A DNA stretch of 51,655 bases from Clostridia bacterium (GTDB lineage: Bacteria; Bacillota; Clostridia; Christensenellales; Aristaeellaceae). The translations under genes and the position numbers were made by a program. A model generated the notes under the pieces. That model was not told the origin of the DNA and made no database searches. It was given only the letters and a program-made list of their open reading frames with translations. Of the stretch, positions 1 through 7,802 are shown piece by piece. The stretch covers positions 1-51,655 of the forward strand of contig JAFUBA010000084.1 in NCBI GenBank assembly GCA_017460395.1. Direction: 5' to 3'. Positions within the stretch are counted from its first letter, which is position 1. The number at the start of each line of letters is the position of its first letter.

Positions 1-79
1 ATGTTGCATGTGGTACACCATTCACAGGAGGTGGCGGTATAGCCGCTCTAAAATTTTGTGTATGGCACACGTCAAAAAA

Positions 80-110
80 CGTCAAACCCCTGTGAATTAA
101 GGGTTTGACG
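80..110. repeat. Perfect 10-bp inverted repeat upstream of aroF
   Basis: CGTCAAACCC at 80-89 is the exact reverse complement of GGGTTTGACG at 101-110, with an 11-base spacer. It is followed by an A/T-rich stretch but not by a clean T run. It could be the terminator of a gene lying left of the window, or an operator or attenuator for aroF, which starts 136 bases downstream. No gene in 1-245 could be supported. Confidence 0.5.
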
Positions 111-245
111 TTGCGTAAAATTTCTAACTTTTCAGAGCTGCATTCGTAGGAGCACGCCGGGATGCCCGGAGGTGCAGGCAGGGGTGACAGGACAAAAGAA
201 TCCATACATGCAGGTTATGCAGGAAATTGCAGGAGGAAAGCAGAC

Positions 246-1250
246 ATGATCATTATTCTCAAGCAGGATACCAAAAAAGAACAGATCGAGCGCCTGGAAG
301 CGTTCTTTGCGGGCATGGGCCTGAAGACCCATCTGTCCGAGGGCGAGCACTCCACCGTCATGGGCCTGGTTGGCGACACGTCCCGGGTGGATCCGGACAT
401 GCTGGAGTCGCTGACGGAAGTGGCGGCGGTCCGCAGGATTCAGGAACCCTACAAGAAGGCCAACAGAAAGTTTCATCCCCTGGACACCGTGGTGGACTGC
501 GGCGGGGTGAAGCTTGGCGGCGGACATTTTCAGATGATTGCAGGCCCCTGCTCCGTGGAGAGCGAGGAGCAGATCGTGGCTGTGGCAAAGGCGGTCAAGC
601 AGAGCGGCGCCACCCTGCTTCGCGGCGGTGCCTTCAAGCCCAGAACATCCCCCTATGCCTTCCAGGGTCTTCACGATGAGGGCATCCGTCTGCTTTTGCT
701 GGCAAAACAGGAGACGGGCCTGCCTGTGGTGACTGAGATCATGGACATCAAGCATCTGGATCTGTTTCGGGACGTGGATGTGATCCAGGTGGGTGCAAGG
801 AACATGCAGAACTTTGAACTGCTCAAGGAACTGGGGCATACCGGCAAACCGATCCTGCTCAAGCGGGGGCTTGCCAACACGCTGCAGGAGCTCCTCATGA
901 GTGCGGAGTACATCATGGCAGGCGGCAATGAGCAGGTGATCCTGTGCGAGCGGGGCATCCGGACCTTTGAGACAGCCACCAGAAACACGCTGGATCTCAG
1001 CGCGGTGCCGGTCCTTCACGGCCTGACCCATCTGCCGGTGGTGGTGGATCCGAGCCATGCCACGGGCTATTCCCGCCTGGTGCCCAGCATGTCCCTGGCC
1101 GCGGTGGCAGCCGGCTGTGACGGTCTGATCATCGAGGTGCACAACGATCCGCCGCATGCTCTGTGCGACGGCGCCCAGTCCCTGACCCCGGAAATCTTCG
1201 ACGAGGTGGCGCGCAAGGTGCACAAAGTTCGAGATGCACTGAATGCGTAA
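246..1250 (+). CDS. aroF: 3-deoxy-7-phosphoheptulonate (DAHP) synthase
   Basis: Cytoplasmic enzyme that condenses phosphoenolpyruvate with erythrose 4-phosphate, the first step of the shikimate pathway. The 334-residue product has the layout of the short type I-beta enzymes: a ferredoxin/ACT-like N-terminal domain (about residues 1-70) and then a TIM barrel. Barrel motifs visible in order are AGPCSVES, RGGAFKPRTSPYAFQG, QVGARNMQN, ERGIRTFE, DPSHATG and DGAQSL, which supply the metal and substrate ligands of the family. ATG 246 is preferred to the in-frame ATG at 162 because AGGAGG (231-236) sits nine bases before it and the extra 28 residues look unrelated to the family. The gene appears to be transcribed alone and ends in a strong terminator. 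The N-terminal domain suggests allosteric feedback by an aromatic product (inference from family). Confidence 0.96.
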   Translation: MIIILKQDTKKEQIERLEAFFAGMGLKTHLSEGEHSTVMGLVGDTSRVDPDMLESLTEVAAVRRIQEPYKKANRKFHPLDTVVDCGGVKLGGGHFQMIAGPCSVESEEQIVAVAKAVKQSGATLLRGGAFKPRTSPYAFQGLHDEGIRLLLLAKQETGLPVVTEIMDIKHLDLFRDVDVIQVGARNMQNFELLKELGHTGKPILLKRGLANTLQELLMSAEYIMAGGNEQVILCERGIRTFETATRNTLDLSAVPVLHGLTHLPVVVDPSHATGYSRLVPSMSLAAVAAGCDGLIIEVHNDPPHALCDGAQSLTPEIFDEVARKVHKVRDALNA

Positions 1251-1276
1251 CGCACTGCGCACATAAAGAAAAAGAA

Positions 1277-1309
1277 ACAGGACCCGGAACGCCTCCGGGC
1301 CTGTTTTTT
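1277..1309 (+). terminator. Intrinsic terminator of aroF
   Basis: ACAGG (1277-1281) and CCCGGA (1283-1288) pair with TCCGGG (1294-1299) and CCTGT (1300-1304), with one bulged A, a 5-base loop and a T run at 1304-1309. It lies 27 bases after the aroF stop. Confidence 0.92.
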
Positions 1310-1325
1310 GTCTATAGAGTATGTG

Positions 1326-2252
1326 TCATTTTGCGACTGCTTCCATTTCCTCCAGGAATTCCGGGCAGCTCCATACACCGCATCCGGCGAGGCGGTCGTT
1401 TTTCACCAGCATCTGCACGGTGAGACCGTTGTCCAGGGCGAACAGGAGCTTGCGGGCGGAGGTGAGGGTACCGCCGTTTTCGTAGGTGGCGTGGTCAAAC
1501 AGAAGGCCCAGCAGGCGGCCTATGGTATCAGGGTCTGTGACCTGACCTGCATCATCCAGGGAGATGCCGCTGACGTGGCCGCGCAGCTGCAGGGTGTCCT
1601 CCAGACGCTCCCTGCCCTGGATGGCAGTGCCATTGAAGGAAACACGCTGGAAGAGGCGCATGGTGCCGTCCACCTCTGCGGCCACCAGGGTGCCATCCAT
1701 GCCCCTGATCCCATACACGTCATGCCCGGTGGTGACAAGGTTGGACACCAGGACGTTGTTCTGGGAGAGGGAGGGCTCGAGGCTGTACTCGTTGGTCTTG
1801 CCGAGACTCTGCCCAAGAAGGGATGTATCCACGCTGTCCGGCGATGTGAGCAGCCGGTAGAACCTGCCCTTGATGCCAATGAGCGGGAAGGTAGCCCCAT
1901 CTCCATCGGCCCACAGGGATCCGGCCGCAGAAAGGTTTGAGCCCTTACCCACAGAGATCATACCGCCCAGGTGTCCTTCATCAAGACCGGACGAGAGATC
2001 GCCGGCCGGCTGAGATGTGATGGACGGGAGGCTTCCTGGGGGTGAGAAGGCGTTCAGGGAGGGGATGAGCAGCGTCATCACGAGAACGGCGGCAGCCGCG
2101 ACCGCGGCGTATCTCCAGGACACACGGGTTGTGCGTCCCTCGGAGGCTTTCACCCGGATCCGGCGCTTGAGATCGGCGTCCGCCTGAAGACCTGCGAGCC
2201 CGCGCCCGGCAGTATCGGGAAGGCGGGAGAGCATATCGGAAACATCAGTCAA
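1326..2252 (-). CDS. Single-pass membrane protein, probable anti-sigma factor
   Basis: A 308-residue protein encoded directly after the ECF sigma gene. The N-terminal ~45 residues are charged and would be cytoplasmic; one hydrophobic segment (YAAVAAAAVLVMTLLIPSL) follows; the remaining ~240 residues would lie outside the cell and match no domain I recognise. This N-in single-pass architecture and the position after a sigma factor gene fit an anti-sigma factor, but no HxxxCxxC zinc motif is visible. An ATG at 2339 is in frame but has no ribosome binding site. I chose TTG at 2252 because AAAGGAG lies about ten bases upstream, making a non-ATG start likely. Role as the sigma regulator is inferred from context. 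Confidence 0.7.
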   Translation of the reverse strand: MTDVSDMLSRLPDTAGRGLAGLQADADLKRRIRVKASEGRTTRVSWRYAAVAAAAVLVMTLLIPSLNAFSPPGSLPSITSQPAGDLSSGLDEGHLGGMISVGKGSNLSAAGSLWADGDGATFPLIGIKGRFYRLLTSPDSVDTSLLGQSLGKTNEYSLEPSLSQNNVLVSNLVTTGHDVYGIRGMDGTLVAAEVDGTMRLFQRVSFNGTAIQGRERLEDTLQLRGHVSGISLDDAGQVTDPDTIGRLLGLLFDHATYENGGTLTSARKLLFALDNGLTVQMLVKNDRLAGCGVWSCPEFLEEMEAVAK

Positions 2253-2341
2253 AATGCATCTTCTCCTTTCGGAACCAAACATGTGATGCAAAGGAAACGC
2301 TGTAAAAAAGGTGAAGCCGGAAGCCTGTCTTCCGGGCATAA

Positions 2342-2875
2342 TCAGCTGTTGTCTTTCAGGTATTTTTCCAGATGCTTTCTGGAACGGGACAGGCGGGAGG
2401 AGATGGTTCCCTCGGGGAGACCCAGCAGCTTTGCGATCTCCGAGATGCCATAGCCCTGGTAGTAATACAGCAGGGTGACTTCCTTGAAGTCTGGGGACAG
2501 CTGGTTGATGGCGCGCATCACATCCTGCTCTTCCTCCAGCTTTCCGTATTCATCCGGTGCCGGGATCAGCTCAAACACGGGGCTGCCCAGCACGACCCGC
2601 TTGACCCATGCGCTGCGCCACAGGTCCTTGCAGCGGTTCAGCGCGACCTTCAGCAGCCAGCTTTTCTCGCTGCCTGCCTGAAGCTGCGGACTTGTCTGAA
2701 TCAGCTTGACAAAGACGTCCTGACAGACGTCTTCAGCCTGGGTTCTGTCTCCGAGATAAAAGTAGCAGACCCGGAGTACATCGGTGGCATACAGATCATA
2801 GAGTTCCTCAAAGGTGAGGGAGGACACTCCGTCCCCTTCCGGGAGATCTGCAGCCCCTCTGGTGAGGTCGCTCAA
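2342..2875 (-). CDS. ECF-family RNA polymerase sigma factor
   Basis: A 177-residue group 4 (ECF) sigma factor that would direct RNA polymerase to a stress or envelope regulon. Region 2 is visible at about residues 20-90 (FEELYDLYATDVLRVCYFYL, then AEDVCQDVFVKL, then WLLKVALNRCKDLWR). Region 4 is at about 120-172, with LLYYYQGYGISEIAKLLG and the helix-turn-helix end EGTISSRLSRSRKHL. It has no extra C-terminal domain. The reading frame opens with TTG at 2875, preceded by a G-rich GGGGGCGAG; an in-frame GTG about 16 codons inside is an alternative start. The likely anti-sigma gene follows after a gap of about 90 bases. The regulon cannot be predicted from this window. Confidence 0.9.
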   Translation of the reverse strand: MSDLTRGAADLPEGDGVSSLTFEELYDLYATDVLRVCYFYLGDRTQAEDVCQDVFVKLIQTSPQLQAGSEKSWLLKVALNRCKDLWRSAWVKRVVLGSPVFELIPAPDEYGKLEEEQDVMRAINQLSPDFKEVTLLYYYQGYGISEIAKLLGLPEGTISSRLSRSRKHLEKYLKDNS

Positions 2876-3296
2876 CGTCTCGCCCCCATTCTGATGTAGG
2901 TGACACCAATATAACGGAGCTTCAAATGCATTTCATTCCCCTTCCGGCACAAAAAATTGCAGAATTTCAGCATCTGGAAATATCTGTAAATAAGGCCATA
3001 CCTTGACGGACAGCATGCTTGATTGTACAATCATGCACAGAAATAAAGGCAGACATGAAAGGGGGCTTTTTTTACGCTGCATAAGAGAATGTACGCAGGC
3101 AGCGAAAGAAAAAGCATCCTGTTCAGAAGGCTTTTGGTGATCAGCGATATTGCACATCCCAGGTCTAATTTCCAGATCCAATACAATGATACGGAATCAC
3201 AACAGAAACATAAACGGTTCAGGGTTTTTCGTTGACCTTTTATGCAACCTGTGTATGACACCGTTTATGTAACGAATAGAAAAGGCAGGTTATCCC
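2876..3296. other. Divergent intergenic region, sigma gene / glycogen cluster
   Basis: About 420 bases separate the sigma factor gene (minus) from the branching-enzyme-like gene (plus). Two short minus-strand reading frames here lack ribosome binding sites and recognisable products, so I treat the region as regulatory. It must hold promoters in both directions; only a weak plus-strand candidate at 3232-3259 was picked out. Confidence 0.55.
3232..3259 (+). promoter_or_regulatory. Candidate sigma-A promoter for glycogen cluster
   Basis: TTGACC (3232-3237) and TATGAC (3254-3259) are separated by 16 bases and lie about 40 bases before the first gene of the glycogen cluster. The -35 matches consensus in five of six positions, the -10 is weaker. 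Confidence 0.4.
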
Positions 3297-5198
3297 ATGG
3301 TTTATCAAGCGCCCACTTCCGAAGAGAGAGAAGCATTTCACCAGGGACAGAATGCCCATGTTTACAGGATGCTCGGCGTACACTCGGCCGTGCAGGACGG
3401 AAAGGCTGTCTGGCATTTCGCCGTGTGGGCACCCAATGCGCAGGCCGTGTCGCTGGTTGGCACCTTCAACGGGTGGAAACGTGACACGCACCCCATGATC
3501 AAGCAGTTTGACGGCACGTGGGAGATCCGATTGCCTTCGGAAGTGTTTCCGGAGGCGGCAGATGATACAGCCTGTTTCTACAAGTATGCCGTCACAGGTG
3601 TGGACGGCGTGGTCCGCGAACTTGCAGACCCCTATAGCTTCAGAATGCAGATGCAGCCCCATTTTGCCTCCATTGTGACCTCCATGGAAGGGTATGCATG
3701 GCAGGACGATGCATGGATGGCAAAGAGGAAGCAGCGTGACCTGAAGGGCAGCCCCATGAACATCTACGAGGTGCATCTGCCTGCGTGGAAGCCTGAAGCG
3801 GGCGCGCAGGGTACATACCTGAGCCTGGCAGAGCGGCTGATCCCCTATGTCAAAAAGCTCGGTTACACCCACGTGGAGCTGCTGCCCGTGATGGAGCATC
3901 TGACCGACGAAACGCTCGGGTATGAAGTGGTGGGCTACTTTGCACCCGCCAGCCGGTACGGACAGGCCCGGGAGCTGATGGAACTCATCGACCGCTTTCA
4001 TCAGGCGGACATCGGCGTGATCCTGGACTGGGAGCCTGCCATGTTCCCGAAGGGTGCATCCAATCTGCGGTTTTTTGACGGTACCAGCCTGTATGAACAC
4101 CCGGATCCCAGAAAAGGGGAGCTGAGCGTGAAACAGGCACTCCTGTTTGACCTCGCCCGCGGGGAAGTCCAGTCGTTTCTTCTCTCTGCAGGCGCATTCT
4201 GGCTGGAATGGTTTCATGCAGATGGCTTGCGCGCAAATAGCGTTTCTGCTATGATTTATCATGATTTCTGCAGACAGGAAGGCCAGTGGGTGCCCAATGA
4301 GTACGGCGGCAGGGAGAACCTGCAGGGGATTGCCCTTCTCCAGAGAATGAATGCGCTCTACCAGAAGGAATTCCCGGGCGTTGTCCTCATTGCGCAGGAG
4401 GAACAGGCCTACCCCGGCGTGACACGCGCATCTGCGGAGGGCGGCCTTGGCTTCACTTTCAAGTGGAACACAGGCTGGCTTGCAGACATACTCTCCTACA
4501 TCCGCTATCCGCAGCATGAGCGGAAGTGGCACCACGACAAGCTGACCTTCTCCCTGTTTTATGCCTTCTCAGAGCATTTTGTGCTCCCCTTCAGCCACAC
4601 ACTGGCGATGGAAGGCGGCTTCCGCATGGCGGAGGAAGGGCTGGAGGAACGCGTGGCCTGGGCCGGACGAAGGGCGCTGTATGGCTACCAGATGGCGCAT
4701 CCCGGTAAGAAGCTGATGCTGATGGGCGGCGAGATCGGGGAGAGCGGCGTATGGAGAGGCACCGGCGCCCAGTGGGCGCAGGCAGAGGACGCGCAGCATC
4801 TGATGTTCACGCAATATATCACAAGGCTCAATGAACTGTATGCTGCCACGGCTGCCTTCTACGCGCAGGATGATTCCTGGAGCGGTTTTCAGTGGACACA
4901 GGCCAACGATTCAGACAACTCTGTCGTGGGGTTCCTCAGATGGGACAGGGAAGGCAGAGCGGTCCTGTGCGTGACCAATTTCATCTCCAAGCCCCACAAC
5001 GTCTATCGGATGGGCCTGCCCGTGGCAGGGGAGATCCGGGAGCTGCTGAACTCTGATGCAAAAGAGTTCGGGGGCAGCGGTATGGCAAATGATGCCGTGA
5101 TCCGGACAGAACCCGTAGCGCAGGGCGAGATGAAACACAGCGTGCAGATCAAAATACCTCCGCTGTCCACCGTCTATTTTCTCTTCCAGAGAGCCTGA
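3297..5198 (+). CDS. glgB: GlgB-like protein lacking catalytic residues (pseudoenzyme)
   Basis: A 633-residue homologue of 1,4-alpha-glucan branching enzyme, full length for the short GlgB class: a CBM48-like N-terminal domain (FAVWAPNAQAVSLVGTFNGW, about residues 42-61), a GH13 barrel and a C-terminal beta domain. Fold landmarks are retained (YEVHLPAWKP, GYFAPASRYG, FDGTSLYEH, GGLGFTFKWNTGW). All three catalytic carboxylates are substituted. The nucleophile Asp of the usual GLRVDAV is Asn314 (GLRANSV), the acid/base Glu of AEES is Gln367 (IAQEEQA), and the Asp of SHDE is Thr435 (SHTLA). The region I His (VPxHFP) is Met. The frame is intact, so this looks like a maintained non-catalytic protein rather than a decayed gene. 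It may bind glycogen or act as a scaffold for GlgC/D/A (inference). A catalytic GlgB would have to be encoded elsewhere. Confidence 0.88.
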   Translation: MVYQAPTSEEREAFHQGQNAHVYRMLGVHSAVQDGKAVWHFAVWAPNAQAVSLVGTFNGWKRDTHPMIKQFDGTWEIRLPSEVFPEAADDTACFYKYAVTGVDGVVRELADPYSFRMQMQPHFASIVTSMEGYAWQDDAWMAKRKQRDLKGSPMNIYEVHLPAWKPEAGAQGTYLSLAERLIPYVKKLGYTHVELLPVMEHLTDETLGYEVVGYFAPASRYGQARELMELIDRFHQADIGVILDWEPAMFPKGASNLRFFDGTSLYEHPDPRKGELSVKQALLFDLARGEVQSFLLSAGAFWLEWFHADGLRANSVSAMIYHDFCRQEGQWVPNEYGGRENLQGIALLQRMNALYQKEFPGVVLIAQEEQAYPGVTRASAEGGLGFTFKWNTGWLADILSYIRYPQHERKWHHDKLTFSLFYAFSEHFVLPFSHTLAMEGGFRMAEEGLEERVAWAGRRALYGYQMAHPGKKLMLMGGEIGESGVWRGTGAQWAQAEDAQHLMFTQYITRLNELYAATAAFYAQDDSWSGFQWTQANDSDNSVVGFLRWDREGRAVLCVTNFISKPHNVYRMGLPVAGEIRELLNSDAKEFGGSGMANDAVIRTEPVAQGEMKHSVQIKIPPLSTVYFLFQRA

Positions 5199-5212
5199 TT
5201 TTCGAGATCAAG

Positions 5213-5233
5213 GACAGGGGTAACCCTGTCTTT
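5213..5233 (+). terminator. Hairpin after glgB-like gene
   Basis: GACAGGG (5213-5219) pairs perfectly with CCCTGTC (5224-5230), followed by only TTT. It may be a weak terminator or a processing signal between the glgB-like gene and glgC. Confidence 0.5.
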
Positions 5234-5341
5234 GCGGATATCCCAGGTACCACTCATGTTCTTATCCCGTTGGATTTGTTATTACTTGCGATTCACCACC
5301 CAAACCCAAACTCACCACAATGTTAAGGAGCGTGTTTTCTC

Positions 5342-6529
<1,188 letters not shown>

Positions 6530-6565
6530 AAGCCGCACAGGCAATGAAAAGGGGTTGGATCACTG

Positions 6566-7690
6566 ATGTTGAAAGATGTGATGGGTGTCATCTACACCGG
6601 CGAAAATGATGCGCAGCTGCGCGAACTGACCATGACCCGCGCCATTGCGGCGCTGCCTGTGGCGGGACGCTACCGCGTGATTGACTTTCTGGTTTCCTCT
6701 CTGGTGAACGGCGGCATGCGCAATGTCGGCGTCATCATGCAGAAGAACTACCATTCCCTCATGGACCATCTGGGCTCCGGCAAGGAATGGGACCTTCACG
6801 GAAAGAACGACGGCCTCTATGTGCTGCCGCCTTTCCTGACCCGCGAGAATGTGGGCGTGTACACCGGCGTTCTGGACGCCCTGCGCTCCAATACCAACTA
6901 TCTCAGCCGCTCCAAGCAGGAGTATGTCGTGCTGTGCAACTCGCTGATCATCAGCAATCCGCATATGGATGCGTTTGTGCAGTATCATATGGATTCCGGT
7001 GCGGACATCACCCTGATGTACACCAAGGATCCCAGCATGGCAAGGGATGAGTACGGCTGCTATATCAATGTGGATGACAACGGCCGTGTAACCGACATGG
7101 AAGTCGAGCCCACTCATCCGAACCTGCCCAATACCTCCATGGATATCATGATCCTCAAGAGGGATTTCCTGCGCCAGCTGGTGGACAAGGGAGTGGCTCA
7201 CGGCCAGCATGCGCTCAACCGCGATATCATCCTGCCCATGGTCCAGGGCCAGACGGCCCGCATCAACGCATGGGAGCACAAGGGCCCCGTCTGGCTCATG
7301 GACTCCGTGCAGAGCTATTTCCGTTTCAACATGGACATTCTCAACAGCGAGACCCGCAAGGCGCTCTTCCCCGAAGATCTGCCTGTGTTCACCAAGGTCC
7401 GCGATGAGATGCCCTCCCGCTACGGCGATAATGCGACGGTGGTCAACACCCTCGTCGCAGACGGCTGCATCATCGAGGGCACCGTGGAGAACAGCATTCT
7501 CTTCCGCGGTGTGCGCGTGGCACCCGGCGCCCATGTGAAGAACTGCATCATCATGCAGGACGGCCAGGTCCATTCCGGTGCTTACATTGAGAACTGTATC
7601 CTGGACAAGCAGGCAGTGATCAAGCGCAATGCCCGGCTCATCGGCCCGAGTGCATACCCGATCGTGATCGCAAAGAACGTGGTCATCTAA
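6566..7690 (+). CDS. glgD: GlgD, regulatory ADP-glucose pyrophosphorylase subunit
   Basis: A 374-residue paralogue of GlgC. The catalytic glycine-rich loop (GGxGxRL) is missing: the N-terminus runs MGVIYTGENDAQLRELT instead. The fold is kept (LPVAGRYRVIDFLVSSLVNG) as is the C-terminal beta-helix (ENSILFRGVRVAPGAHVKN). This is the normal state of GlgD, which modulates GlgC rather than catalysing. The SD-like AAAAGGGG (6546-6553) precedes ATG 6566 after a somewhat long gap. It is followed by a long perfect hairpin and then glgA. Confidence 0.96.
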   Translation: MLKDVMGVIYTGENDAQLRELTMTRAIAALPVAGRYRVIDFLVSSLVNGGMRNVGVIMQKNYHSLMDHLGSGKEWDLHGKNDGLYVLPPFLTRENVGVYTGVLDALRSNTNYLSRSKQEYVVLCNSLIISNPHMDAFVQYHMDSGADITLMYTKDPSMARDEYGCYINVDDNGRVTDMEVEPTHPNLPNTSMDIMILKRDFLRQLVDKGVAHGQHALNRDIILPMVQGQTARINAWEHKGPVWLMDSVQSYFRFNMDILNSETRKALFPEDLPVFTKVRDEMPSRYGDNATVVNTLVADGCIIEGTVENSILFRGVRVAPGAHVKNCIIMQDGQVHSGAYIENCILDKQAVIKRNARLIGPSAYPIVIAKNVVI

Positions 7691-7699
7691 GGGATTCTG

Positions 7700-7734
7700 G
7701 CTTCTCCGGGCATCGCGACGATGCCCGGAGAAGC
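7700..7734 (+). promoter_or_regulatory. Perfect 16-bp hairpin between glgD and glgA
   Basis: Bases 7700-7715 are exactly complementary to 7719-7734 around a three-base loop. No T run follows (GATTTCG), so it is not a textbook terminator. It could attenuate read-through into glgA, or protect the 3' end of a glgCD transcript (inference). Confidence 0.75.
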
Positions 7735-7802
7735 GATTTCGTATGTTCGGGAACAGCCGAGATGCGTTTTCGAAAAACACATAGAGAAGTGAGGAGATTA
7801 CC

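Noticed and set aside
132-1262. Long minus-strand open frame opposite aroF
   Set aside because: No ribosome binding site, product is His-rich and unlike any family; it mirrors the codon bias of aroF.
2933-3261. Two short minus-strand open frames upstream of the sigma gene
   Set aside because: No ribosome binding site, overlapping each other, Cys/Ser/Leu-rich without recognisable features.
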